Shown piece by piece: positions 19,529-29,758 of a stretch of 64,000 nt of DNA. Below the pieces are notes generated by a model. That model made no database searches, was not told the origin of the DNA, and was given only the letters and a program-made list of their open reading frames with translations. The translations under genes and the position numbers were made by a program. This DNA comes from JABSQH01 sp965230015 (GTDB lineage Bacteria; Actinomycetota; Acidimicrobiia; Acidimicrobiales; Ilumatobacteraceae), in assembly GCA_965230015.1 (NCBI GenBank), contig CBDDKF010000001.1, positions 124,001-188,000 on the forward strand, read 5' to 3'. The first letter of the stretch is position 1. Every line of letters starts with the position of its first letter.

Positions 19529-22500
19529 GTGAGTGCTGCGGACGGTTCTGTTCGGGTTGTGTCGCGGTCGCGGGGGACTGTGGGTGTGGCGATTGGGTTG
19601 GTTGCTGCGCTGGTGGTGGGGCTTCTGGTTGCCGGGCCGGTGTCGGCGCAGTCCGATGTCGTTGTCGATGACGTAGTGCCGGTCGGCGAGCCACTTGATG
19701 TGGTGTCGCGTGCGGTTGAGGTGTCGTCGCGGGCGGTTGGTGAGGCGTCGTCGGTGGTGTCGTTGGTGCCGGCGCGTGTGTTGGAAACGCGTGCGGGTCG
19801 GCCGACTGCTGATGGCCAGTTAGAGGGGATCGGCCGCCGTGCTGCGCGGCAGGTGACTGAGGTTGAGGTGCTCGGTCGGGTGGGTGTGCCTGCTGATGGT
19901 GTGGAGGCGGTGGTGATGAATGCGACGGCGATTGGTGCGGTGCAGCGTGGGTTCTTGACGGTGTTTCCGTGTGGGGATCGTCCGGAGGCGTCGTCGGTGA
20001 ACTATGAGGGGGGCGGTCCGGCCGTTGCGAATGAGGTGATCGCGAAGGTCTCCGATGAGGGGACGGTGTGTGTGTTCAACCAACGCGACCTCGACATCGT
20101 CCTCGATGTTGTTGGCTATATCGGCGCCGCTGACACTGAGACCCGTGCGGTGGGTGAGGCGTCGTCGGTGGTGTCGTTGGTGCCGGCGCGTGTGTTGGAG
20201 ACGCGTGCGGATCGGCCGACCGCGGATGGTTTGTTTGAGGGGATTGGTCGGCGCAGCGCGCGTCAGGTGACTGAGGTGGATGTGCTCGACCGGGTCGGTG
20301 TCCCCGGTGAGGGTGTGGAGGCGGTGGTGATGAACGCCACGGCGATCGGTGCGTTCCAGCGTGGGTTCTTGACGGTGTTCCCGTGCGGTGAACGTCCGGA
20401 GGCGTCATCGGTGAACTACGAAGCGGGCGGCCCCGCCGTGGCGAATGAGGTGATCGCCAAAGTCTCCGATGACGGCACGGTGTGTGTGTTCAATCAACGC
20501 GACCTGGACATCGTGTTGGACGTCGTTGGCTATGTCGGCGCAGCGGACACCGACTCCCGCGCAGCCGGTGACCCGTCGAGTGTGGTGTCGTTGGTGCCGG
20601 CGCGTGTGTTGGAAACGCGTGCGGGTCGGCCGACTGCTGATGGCCAGTTCGAGGGGATCGGCCGCCGTAGTGCCCGGCAGGTGACTGAGGTTGAGGTGCT
20701 CGGTCGGGTGGGTGTCCCGGCAGATGGTGTTGAGGCGGTGGTGATGAACGCCACCGCGATCGGTGCGGTGCAGCGTGGGTTCTTGACCGTGTTTCCTTGC
20801 GGCGAACGCCCGGAGGCGTCATCGGTGAATCATGAGGCGGGCGGTCCGGCCGTCGCGAATGAGGTGATCGCCAAAGTCTCTGATCAGGGGACGGTGTGTG
20901 TGTTCAATCAACGCGAGTTGGACATCGTGTTGGATGTCGTTGGCTACATCTCATCGATCCCGGCCCCGACGGATCCGCCTCCGGTTGATCCGCCACCGGT
21001 CGACCCGCCGCCACCGCCGGATGGTGATGTGGTGGTGCCTGATGTGGTCGGGTTGCAGCAGGGTCAAGCAATCGAGCGGATCGTCGACGAGACCCTGATG
21101 CCTGGACTTGGTGGGAGTCGTCACGACGACGCTCCTGCGGGTGAGGTCATCGAACAAACCCCGGTCGGTGGTTCCCGTGTCGATGAGGGCGACGACGTTG
21201 CCTTCGTCCTGTCGTTGGGTCCTGAGTTGGTGACGGTGCCTGACGTGTTAGGCGACGACGAAGCCACCGCACGCGGCAATATCGAAGCCGCCGACCTCAC
21301 CGTTGGTGACGTCGGCGCAGGCGAGTCCGACGACTACGACGTTGGTGACGTCAACCTGCAACTCCCACTCGCCGGCCAACAGGTGTTGCCCGGCACCCCC
21401 GTCGACGTGACGTTGACGACGGGCCTGGTCAACGATCCGCCAGAGATCACCACCAACCCTGTCCTCGATCATGAGGTCGGCGGCGAGTACGTCTACGACG
21501 TCGACGCCACCGACCCCGAAAACGACCCGATCACGTTCATCCTCCAAGCGGGACCCCTCGACGAACAAGGCGACCCCCTCGCCCAGATCGACCCGACCAC
21601 CGGTGTGCTCACCTGGACCCCCACCACCAACGACGCCGGTCCCGTCGACGTCGCCGTGCGCGCCGAAGACCAAAACGGCGGCATCGACGTCCAATCATTC
21701 ACCCTCAACGTGAGCGTCCCCAACCGACCGCCCACCCCAGAAGACGACGTGTACGGGGTCGCCATCAACGACGTGTTGACCGTGGATGCCGACACGGGGG
21801 TGCTGTCCAACGACACCGACCCCGACGACGACGAGCTCACGGCCGAGATCGTCGACGATCCGGCCAATGGGCAGGTCGCAGTGGCCGGCGACGGCAGCTT
21901 CGTCTACACGCCGTTCCAGCGAGGTTCGGATGGGATCCGATTCTCCGACATCGACCTCACGCGCTTCAGCCTCGAAGACGTCGAAACCTCGTCGAATCAG
22001 TCGGCCAGCCTCGTTGCCGCCAACCTCGTCGACGGATACGTCGAGGAGTTCTGGGTGGCCGCGTTCGGCACGACGACAGCTCAGGTCACGCTGTCGTTCG
22101 AAGAGCCGGTCGCGCCAGCCACGCTCGACCTGCTGGGGATTCGCGGGTCGAGCGCCGACAGTGGGTTGGGGCTGCGCGAAGTCGACCTGACCTTGCTCGA
22201 TGGTGACGGCGCAACGATCCTGTCGCTGCCAGGTCAGGTGTTCCCGCCGAACGATGACGGTGACGATGACGTTGATGCTGACCTCACGGTCGACCTTGCA
22301 GCCGCGGCCGGCGGCAGCGCGCCAGAAGGCGTGTCCACGGTCGTGATCGACATCGTCGACACCGACGGTGGCCGTCCCGGCCTCGGCGAGGTCGTCCTCA
22401 CGGGCGAGGGAACGCGCCGCAACCTCTCCCCCGACATCCAATGGTCGTGGACCGATCCCAACGGCGTATTCGGCGCTGCGATGCAGTCGCCGACCGTCGG

Positions 22501-25500
22501 CGATCTGGACGGCGACGGTTTCCCCGAGGTGCTCTTCCTTTCGGCGACCCCGACGTTCAGCTCATCGAGCACAGCGTTCCTCTATGCGATGGATGGCCGC
22601 GACGGCTCGCTCAAGTGGGTCACCGATCAGATCTTGCGGTCGACTTCGGCGCCCGTACTGGGCGATCTCAACAACGACGGGTTCCTCGAAGTCGTCACCG
22701 TTGGCTCGAGTGCCACCCCCATCGTCGTGTTCGACCACGAAGGAAACGAGATCGGACGCACCTCTTCCCTTGGTGTGCTCGGCAACTTGGCGCTCGCCGA
22801 CTTGGACGGCGACGGTGCGGCCGAGATCGTGTCGGGGAGCAACAACCAGGTGATCGCCCTGACCGTCACCTTCGACGAGTTCGGAGACGTCACGATCAGC
22901 GAGCGTTGGCGCACGCCCGTCGCCAAGGGATGCGGAGCGCAGGGTGGCACGGCGTTCTGTGTGCCCGTGGTCGCCGACGTTGACCTCGACGGTGAGCCCG
23001 AGATCGTCGCTGGCAACCGTGTCGTCGGCTTCGATGGCTCGATTGAACACGACAGCGGTCTGGCCGATGGGTTCGTCGCGGTCGGCAACTTCGACGACGA
23101 TCCCGAGGCCGAGATCGTGCATGTGTCGGCTGGCAACGTGCGCCTGCTCAATCACGACCTCTCGATCGTGTGGGGGCCGGTCCCGATACCTGAAGGCGGA
23201 CGCGGCGGCCCGCCGACGGTCGGCGACTATGACTCCGACGGGCAACCAGAGATCGGCGTGGCCGGGTCGGCGCGCTACTTCGTGCTCGACTCGGACGGGA
23301 CCGAGCTGTGGCAGGCCACCACGGTCGATGGCAGCTCGAACGTGACCGGTTCGACGATCTTCGACTTCGACGACGACGGCACCACCGAGGTGGTCTACCG
23401 GGACGAACAGAATCTGTGGATCTTCGATGGTCCGACCGGAGCGGTGCGATTCAAGACTCCGATTCGTTCCTTCACGTTGATCGAGTATCCGGTTGTTGCC
23501 GACGTCGACGCCGACGGCCAGGCCGAAATCGTCGTTCCGTCTGACGCCAATCAGACGCTGCCCGACGGTACGACCAGGGAGAAGGGTCTGTATGTGTTCG
23601 AAGGAGCGTTGGGTGACTGGGTGCGCGCTCGTTCGATCTGGAACCAGCACAGCTATCACGTCACCAATGTGAACGACGACGGGACCATTCCTGCGGTCGA
23701 GTCGGCGAACTGGCTCGACGGCTCGCTGAACAACTTCCGCGAGCAGTCGTTCCCGTCCGACGAGTTCGCGGGTCTCGACTCGTTCACGTACCGGGTGTCG
23801 GACGCGTCGGGGGCGACCAGCGACGCCACCGCGTATGTCGAAGTCAGGCCGCCGCAGAACGACCCGGTCGTCACCTGCACCCCACCGGCCACCGCGACGG
23901 TCGGCTTCGAATACGTCGGTCGTGTGTGCGCCTCTGACCCCGACGGCGACGAGCTGACGGTCGCCGGCGCCGCTCGCTTGTCGACAACAGCAGACGTCCT
24001 GCCGCGGGCGCACCCGTGGCTCGCCGGCCAGCCCGACGGTGCCACCCTGCTCGGCGACGGCGCACCCGACGACAGCCCCGTCCTCGCCGCCACCGCCGAA
24101 TTCTTCGCCGCTGGCGATGCGCTGACCTTCACCGTGTCAGGCAACGCCGGCACCGACTTCTCCACGGTGTACGGACCCGACGGTGCGGGCGACGCACTCT
24201 TCGGTGCCCAGAACGGACTGGCAGGCCTCCGTGCTCCGTTCGCCGCGGCGGTGGGCGTGTTCCTCTCCGACGATGTTCCGGACCCCGGCTCCGCTCCGCC
24301 GCCCACGCTCGACTTTCGGCCATCGGCGCTCGGGGTCGACTTCCCGAGTCTGTCTCCGCTGCTCGGACAGCCGTTCTTCATCGGAGACGGTCGGACCCCG
24401 GACGGCGTGGCCCAGCAGTTCGTCGTTCCGGGCGGGGCGACGCGCCTGTTCGTCGGGGTCATGGACGACAACGTGTGGGCGACGAACCCTGGCGACGGTT
24501 ACGAGGTCACCGTGGTGTCGCCGACCGACGCCGGCGTCGTAGTCGATCCGGCGAGTGGTGTCGTGACGTGGACACCGTCGGTGGTCGGTTCCTACCGGCT
24601 GGTCGGTTCGGTCGCCGACGACACCGCTCGGTCGACGCCGTTTGCGCAGACGATCACGGTGGACGCACCGATCGAGGTGCCCGATCTGGTCGGCTCGACT
24701 GAGGCCGACGCTCGGTTCGCGATCGAGGCCGCTGGTCTGCGCGTCGGCGGTGTCGACGTCGCGCCATCTGTCGATGTTCCTGCCGACGAGGTACTCGACC
24801 AGTTCCCACCCGGGGGTTCGATCGCGGCGCGCGATGCGCGAGTGGCGATCACGGTGTCGTCGGGTTCGTCGCCGGCCGACTTCGACGGAGACAGCGACGG
24901 GTTCACGCCGAACCAAGGCGACTGCAACGACGCCGACGCCACGATCAACCCCGGCGAGGGCGAGATCGACGGCGACGCAGTCGACAGCAATTGCGACGGT
25001 GAGGACGATGACCTCGGCGTGGTCGCAGTTGGCATCACCGGCGTCGACAACGACCTTCCGGTCGGTCGCTCCCGGTCGTTCGCGGCCCGAGCGTTGCTCG
25101 CCGACGGACGCACCGTCGACATCACCGAGCTGGCAACGTTCGCCTCGACCGAGCCGTCGGTGGCAACCGTGGCGGGCCGTACGGCGACCGCGATCACCGC
25201 AGGGGCGTTCGGGGTCACGGCGACATACTCCGGGTTGACCGCTACGAAGCTCCTGACGGCGATCGAACCGCTGCCCACCGATGACACGCCGCCGGTCGCC
25301 GAGATCACCGCGCCCTTGCCGGGTGATGAGATCTCCGCCGAGATCGACATCATCGGCACCGCCTCCGACGACAACCTCACCGGCTGGACGCTGAGCGCCG
25401 TAGCCGAGGACGGCTCGATCTACACCGAGATTGCTGCGGATACGGATTCTGTGGTTGGTGATGTGTTGAGCACGTTGTCGGCGGCGGCGGTTCCGCCTGG

Positions 25501-28500
25501 TGTGGTGACGTTGCGTCTCGATGTTGAGGACGGCGGTGGCAACATCAGTCGCACTGAGGTGCCGGTGATCGTGCTGGCTGGGGCGCAGCCTGGGGCGTTC
25601 AGTCTGTTGTTCAACGACTTGACGGTGCCGGTATCGGGGATTCCGCTGTCGGTGGACAGGGTGTACGACAGTCGGGACCGACGACAGGGTGATTTCGGCG
25701 CGGGTTGGAGTTTGGGGCTGAGTGATTTGGATCTTCGTGTCAGCCCAAATCAGGGGCGTGGCTGGGAGATCGTGTCGGGGCGGTTCGGCTCGAGTGCTCT
25801 GCAGCCCACTGCTGAGCACAGTGTCACGATTTCGCTCCCGAATGGCAGGCAGGAGGTGTTCGACCTGCAGCCGTCGCCGCGGACGTCGTCGTTCGTGCCG
25901 TTGTCGTTCACGCGGGCGGTGTATGTGCCGCGGTTGGGGACGACGGGTTCGTTGGTGCCGACGGGGAACTCGAACCTTCTCGTTTTGCAAAGTGCAACCG
26001 ATGTGCAACTGGTCGACGACACGACGTTGCGGAGCTACGACCCGCCGGGGTTTGTGTACACCAGCCTGGATGGGACGGCGTTCACCGTCGATGCTGACGG
26101 GACGATCAGGCGGATCGAGGATCCCAACGGCAATGTGATGACGATCAGCGACGATGGCATCACGCACTCGGCGGGGAAGTCGGTGGTGTTCGAGCGCGAT
26201 GCGTTCGGTCGGATCGTTTCGATCACCGATCCTGGCGGCAATGTGCAGTCCTATTCCTACAGCGCAGCGGGTGATCTGATTGCGCATACCGATGCCGAGG
26301 GATCGGTGGTCACGTTCGTGTACGCCGATGGTCATCGTCTGGTCGAGGTGATCGACCCGTTGGGGCGGCTGGTTGAACGTCGCGAGTACGACGACCAGGG
26401 CCGTCTGGCGGCGATCATCTCGGCAGGTGGTGAACGGACTGCGTTCACCTATGACACCGCTGGCCAGACCCAGGTGGTGACCGACAGCGACGGGAACGAG
26501 ACCACCTTCACCTACGACCTCGACGGCAACGTGTTGTCGGTGGTCGATCCCTTCGGTGGCACGACGACGAACACGTATGACGCGAATGGCAACCAGTTGA
26601 CCAGTACGGACCCGTTGGGGCGTACGACGACGCGCACGTTCGATGCGGACGGTAATGAGTTGACCGCGACGGATGCGGCTGGCGGCGTGGTGACGCGTAC
26701 CTACAACGACAACGGAGAACCCCTGTCGGAACAGGACGCATTGGGTCGCACTACGACGTTCGAGTACGACGCTCGCGGGAATCGCGTGCGGACCATCGAC
26801 CCGGCGGGAGGCGTCCAGGAGGTGTCCTTCGACGCGTTTGGCAATGTCATCAGCGTGGTCGAACCCGACGGGGCGACCACTACGAACACCTATGACCAGT
26901 TCGGACGACAGGTCTCCACCACACGTCCAGACGGGGCAACAACCACAACCGAATACGACGATGCCGGAAACCCGGTCGCGATCACAGGCCCAGCGGTGGG
27001 TAGCCGCCAGGAGATCCAAGTCGACGCCCGCGGCAACCCCACACAGATCACCGACGCCACCGGCGCGACGACACAATTGACGCTCGACTTCCAAGGCGTC
27101 CCGACCGAGATCGTTGGTGACGGCGGGGGAGCGATCACCCAACAGGTTGACGCGAGCGGCAATCCGACGTCGGTGGGTCTGCCAGACGGTACGACCCGCA
27201 CGCTGACCTACACCCCGTCAGGCCAGCTCGAGACCGAGACGGACGGCGACGGTGGGGTGACCACCCACACCTACGACGCGTTCGATCGCCGAGTATCCAC
27301 CGAGTGGCCCGACGGAACGATCTCCTCGAAGACGTACGACCTTGCTGGCCAAACAGCCACCGAAATCGACCGCAACGGCCAAACAACCATCTACGGGTAC
27401 GACGCAGCCGGACGGCGTACAACGGCGACCGACCCAACTGGCAGCGTCGTCACCTATGAGTACGACCTGGCCGGCAATCGGATTGCCGAGGTCGACCCGG
27501 TCGGCGGCCGGACAGAGTTCGAGTACGACGACCGCAATCGTCTCGTTCGCACGAGGTTGCCGGACGGCACGACGGAGGACCGCACGTACGACAGTGTCGG
27601 CAATCTGATCCGTGTGACCGGCCAGGACGGCGAAACCACCGTGTTCACATACGACGCTGGCAGCCGGCTCGTTGAGGTAGTCGACCCGCTTGGCGGAGTA
27701 TCCACTGCGACGTACGACGCAGCAGGCAACCAGACCTCGATCACCGACGCCAACGGCAACACAACCCGCTACGAGTACGACGCTGCGGGCCGGCTGGTGA
27801 CGACGACGTTCCCTTCAGGCGTCAGCGAGCGGGCGACCTACGACGGCCAAGGGCTTCCCTTGACGACGACGGATCGCAACGGAGAGGTCACCGCGTGGGC
27901 TTTCGATGGGCTTGGCCGTCCGGTGAGTCGCACGGGACCCGACGGCAGTGCTCAGACGTTCGCCTACGACGGCACCGGCGCACTGATCAGTGCAACCGAC
28001 TCGACTGGCACGACCACCTACACCGTCGATGCGGTAGATCGAGTCACCGGCATCGCCCACCCCGACGGCACCGCCCTGAGCTACACCTACGACTCGGCTG
28101 GCAATCGCACCAGCGTCACCGCCAACCTCCCGGGCGGCACAAGCCACCAGACGAACTATGCGTACGACCCGGCTGGCCGGATGGTGGCGGTGACGGATCA
28201 TGCAAGCAACACCACGACCTACGCGTACGACCCCGCCGGCCGCCAGACGCTGATCACGCGCCCGAACGGAACGACGACGGCCACGACATACGATCCGCTG
28301 CATCGGGCAACGCTGATCAGCCACGACAGTGGATCGGGAGTTCTCGAGCGATTTGCGTATCAGCGCAACACCACCGGTGATCCGATCGAGGTCGTCCAAG
28401 CCGACGGCAGCGTCGCAACCTACGTCTACGACGCCGCACGGCGCCTGACCGGCGAGACCCACCTCGACGGCTCCGTGCTCGCCGATCGCACCTATACCTA

Positions 28501-29746
28501 TGACGCTGTATCGAATCGAACGGAACAGATTGACAGCGTTGCCGGAACCACCACGACCTACACCTATGACGTCGACGACCGGCTCCTGACGGCAGGCACT
28601 GACGCGTTCGTCTACGACGGCCGAGGCTCCCAACTGTCGATGAGCAGCAATGGCGGCACCACCCTCTATGGGTACGACGACCGGGCGCTACTGACGACTG
28701 CGGTACTTCCGAACGGAACGGTCGTCGGCTACGCGATCGACGCGTTAGGCACGCGCGTGGTCGCCGATGGTGTTTCCCTGCTCGTCGATCCCCTTGCACC
28801 CACGGGCGTACCGGAGGTGTTGATCGAACACGCTGGAGGCCAACTCATCGCCAGCTATACGTACGGCACCGATCTCCTCTCGGTTGAACGCGGCGGCGCC
28901 ACGTTCTACGCGCACGCCGACGAGATCGGCTCCGTCCGACTCGCCACCGACAACTCGGGAACGGTTGTGGCCGCCACCGACTACACCGCGTTCGGTGAAC
29001 AGTTGGGCAGTACCGGCACGATGCCGTGGCCGCACGGCTTCGTTGGTGAACGCCAGGACGCGCGCACAGGTCTTTACCACCTGCGCGCCCGCCAGTATCA
29101 GCCCCAGACCGGACTGTTCACCACGGTCGATCCCGACGTCGGCACGCTTGACGACCCTCGAACGCGCCATCCGTACCTGTACGCCGAAGCAGCACCACTC
29201 AGCTACGCCGACCCGACGGGATTGTTCTCGGTCAGCCTCACGGACGTTTCGATCGCCAGCGCGATCGCCGCCGGAGTCAGCGCAGCGATCTTCGCCCCGG
29301 CCGGCGCCGACATCAAGGAACGAGCACAACGAGCCGTGGTTGCTGCCGGGCTCGCAGGCCTGTCAACGCTCGCAGTGTTGTCGTTGACTGGCGCGTTGAT
29401 CGGATCAATCGTGGCAGCGGTGACGGCGACCGGCCCGTTCGCGCCGATCGTCGGCTTTGTTGTGTTCATCCCTGGTCTCCTCGCCGTGGCGGCGACCTAC
29501 ATCACACTGTCGATCTTCTTTGGCATCCTCAGCAGCTGCGTCCTCACGGCCGGCTTCGAGGCGAAACTGTGCGACCTACCGGTTGTGGCGTTCAGCACCG
29601 CCTTCGTGACGGTGGGCACGCTCGGCCTCGGAGCCCAACTCGGGCCGGCAGCGCAGGGGATCGCACGACGAGTGATCGACTTTGTGTTCGATGTACTCCC
29701 CGCATTTGCGACTGACTTTCTCGGCAGCAAGTTGCCGCCTTCGTGA
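19529..29746 (+). CDS. RHS/YD-repeat giant surface protein, copy 3 (intact)
   Basis: Start set at the GTG that aligns with the start of copy 2, giving 3405 residues. Signal peptide with VSA|QS cleavage, three surface repeats, Pro-rich linker, two PASTA domains, cadherin-like, discoidin-like, FG-GAP propeller, third PASTA, Asp-rich metal motif (GDCNDADATINPGEGEIDGD) and Ig-like domains follow the plan of copies 1 and 2. From about 26290 the YD-repeat shell is different in sequence from the other two. The RHS core (GFVGERQDARTGLYHLRARQYQP) ends with PLSYADPTGL at about 29195-29224. The last 173 residues are unrelated to the other tips and contain several hydrophobic helices (SIASAIAAGVSAAIF, GLSTLAVLSLTGALIGSIVAAV, IVGFVVFIPGLLAVAATYI) and two Cys. 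No obvious immunity gene follows; the next gene is convergent, 12 bp away. Confidence 0.9.
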   Translation: MSAADGSVRVVSRSRGTVGVAIGLVAALVVGLLVAGPVSAQSDVVVDDVVPVGEPLDVVSRAVEVSSRAVGEASSVVSLVPARVLETRAGRPTADGQLEGIGRRAARQVTEVEVLGRVGVPADGVEAVVMNATAIGAVQRGFLTVFPCGDRPEASSVNYEGGGPAVANEVIAKVSDEGTVCVFNQRDLDIVLDVVGYIGAADTETRAVGEASSVVSLVPARVLETRADRPTADGLFEGIGRRSARQVTEVDVLDRVGVPGEGVEAVVMNATAIGAFQRGFLTVFPCGERPEASSVNYEAGGPAVANEVIAKVSDDGTVCVFNQRDLDIVLDVVGYVGAADTDSRAAGDPSSVVSLVPARVLETRAGRPTADGQFEGIGRRSARQVTEVEVLGRVGVPADGVEAVVMNATAIGAVQRGFLTVFPCGERPEASSVNHEAGGPAVANEVIAKVSDQGTVCVFNQRELDIVLDVVGYISSIPAPTDPPPVDPPPVDPPPPPDGDVVVPDVVGLQQGQAIERIVDETLMPGLGGSRHDDAPAGEVIEQTPVGGSRVDEGDDVAFVLSLGPELVTVPDVLGDDEATARGNIEAADLTVGDVGAGESDDYDVGDVNLQLPLAGQQVLPGTPVDVTLTTGLVNDPPEITTNPVLDHEVGGEYVYDVDATDPENDPITFILQAGPLDEQGDPLAQIDPTTGVLTWTPTTNDAGPVDVAVRAEDQNGGIDVQSFTLNVSVPNRPPTPEDDVYGVAINDVLTVDADTGVLSNDTDPDDDELTAEIVDDPANGQVAVAGDGSFVYTPFQRGSDGIRFSDIDLTRFSLEDVETSSNQSASLVAANLVDGYVEEFWVAAFGTTTAQVTLSFEEPVAPATLDLLGIRGSSADSGLGLREVDLTLLDGDGATILSLPGQVFPPNDDGDDDVDADLTVDLAAAAGGSAPEGVSTVVIDIVDTDGGRPGLGEVVLTGEGTRRNLSPDIQWSWTDPNGVFGAAMQSPTVGDLDGDGFPEVLFLSATPTFSSSSTAFLYAMDGRDGSLKWVTDQILRSTSAPVLGDLNNDGFLEVVTVGSSATPIVVFDHEGNEIGRTSSLGVLGNLALADLDGDGAAEIVSGSNNQVIALTVTFDEFGDVTISERWRTPVAKGCGAQGGTAFCVPVVADVDLDGEPEIVAGNRVVGFDGSIEHDSGLADGFVAVGNFDDDPEAEIVHVSAGNVRLLNHDLSIVWGPVPIPEGGRGGPPTVGDYDSDGQPEIGVAGSARYFVLDSDGTELWQATTVDGSSNVTGSTIFDFDDDGTTEVVYRDEQNLWIFDGPTGAVRFKTPIRSFTLIEYPVVADVDADGQAEIVVPSDANQTLPDGTTREKGLYVFEGALGDWVRARSIWNQHSYHVTNVNDDGTIPAVESANWLDGSLNNFREQSFPSDEFAGLDSFTYRVSDASGATSDATAYVEVRPPQNDPVVTCTPPATATVGFEYVGRVCASDPDGDELTVAGAARLSTTADVLPRAHPWLAGQPDGATLLGDGAPDDSPVLAATAEFFAAGDALTFTVSGNAGTDFSTVYGPDGAGDALFGAQNGLAGLRAPFAAAVGVFLSDDVPDPGSAPPPTLDFRPSALGVDFPSLSPLLGQPFFIGDGRTPDGVAQQFVVPGGATRLFVGVMDDNVWATNPGDGYEVTVVSPTDAGVVVDPASGVVTWTPSVVGSYRLVGSVADDTARSTPFAQTITVDAPIEVPDLVGSTEADARFAIEAAGLRVGGVDVAPSVDVPADEVLDQFPPGGSIAARDARVAITVSSGSSPADFDGDSDGFTPNQGDCNDADATINPGEGEIDGDAVDSNCDGEDDDLGVVAVGITGVDNDLPVGRSRSFAARALLADGRTVDITELATFASTEPSVATVAGRTATAITAGAFGVTATYSGLTATKLLTAIEPLPTDDTPPVAEITAPLPGDEISAEIDIIGTASDDNLTGWTLSAVAEDGSIYTEIAADTDSVVGDVLSTLSAAAVPPGVVTLRLDVEDGGGNISRTEVPVIVLAGAQPGAFSLLFNDLTVPVSGIPLSVDRVYDSRDRRQGDFGAGWSLGLSDLDLRVSPNQGRGWEIVSGRFGSSALQPTAEHSVTISLPNGRQEVFDLQPSPRTSSFVPLSFTRAVYVPRLGTTGSLVPTGNSNLLVLQSATDVQLVDDTTLRSYDPPGFVYTSLDGTAFTVDADGTIRRIEDPNGNVMTISDDGITHSAGKSVVFERDAFGRIVSITDPGGNVQSYSYSAAGDLIAHTDAEGSVVTFVYADGHRLVEVIDPLGRLVERREYDDQGRLAAIISAGGERTAFTYDTAGQTQVVTDSDGNETTFTYDLDGNVLSVVDPFGGTTTNTYDANGNQLTSTDPLGRTTTRTFDADGNELTATDAAGGVVTRTYNDNGEPLSEQDALGRTTTFEYDARGNRVRTIDPAGGVQEVSFDAFGNVISVVEPDGATTTNTYDQFGRQVSTTRPDGATTTTEYDDAGNPVAITGPAVGSRQEIQVDARGNPTQITDATGATTQLTLDFQGVPTEIVGDGGGAITQQVDASGNPTSVGLPDGTTRTLTYTPSGQLETETDGDGGVTTHTYDAFDRRVSTEWPDGTISSKTYDLAGQTATEIDRNGQTTIYGYDAAGRRTTATDPTGSVVTYEYDLAGNRIAEVDPVGGRTEFEYDDRNRLVRTRLPDGTTEDRTYDSVGNLIRVTGQDGETTVFTYDAGSRLVEVVDPLGGVSTATYDAAGNQTSITDANGNTTRYEYDAAGRLVTTTFPSGVSERATYDGQGLPLTTTDRNGEVTAWAFDGLGRPVSRTGPDGSAQTFAYDGTGALISATDSTGTTTYTVDAVDRVTGIAHPDGTALSYTYDSAGNRTSVTANLPGGTSHQTNYAYDPAGRMVAVTDHASNTTTYAYDPAGRQTLITRPNGTTTATTYDPLHRATLISHDSGSGVLERFAYQRNTTGDPIEVVQADGSVATYVYDAARRLTGETHLDGSVLADRTYTYDAVSNRTEQIDSVAGTTTTYTYDVDDRLLTAGTDAFVYDGRGSQLSMSSNGGTTLYGYDDRALLTTAVLPNGTVVGYAIDALGTRVVADGVSLLVDPLAPTGVPEVLIEHAGGQLIASYTYGTDLLSVERGGATFYAHADEIGSVRLATDNSGTVVAATDYTAFGEQLGSTGTMPWPHGFVGERQDARTGLYHLRARQYQPQTGLFTTVDPDVGTLDDPRTRHPYLYAEAAPLSYADPTGLFSVSLTDVSIASAIAAGVSAAIFAPAGADIKERAQRAVVAAGLAGLSTLAVLSLTGALIGSIVAAVTATGPFAPIVGFVVFIPGLLAVAATYITLSIFFGILSSCVLTAGFEAKLCDLPVVAFSTAFVTVGTLGLGAQLGPAAQGIARRVIDFVFDVLPAFATDFLGSKLPPS
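19757..20955 (+). repeat. Three tandem 414-bp surface repeats in RHS copy 3
   Basis: The same unit as in copy 2 starts at 19757, 20171 and 20585, again spaced exactly 414 bp. Identity among the six units in the two genes is very high, which suggests recent duplication or gene conversion. Third positions here are rich in G and T, unlike the C-ending codons used in most of the downstream domains. Confidence 0.9.
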
Positions 29747-29758
29747 CGGGGGCTCCGG

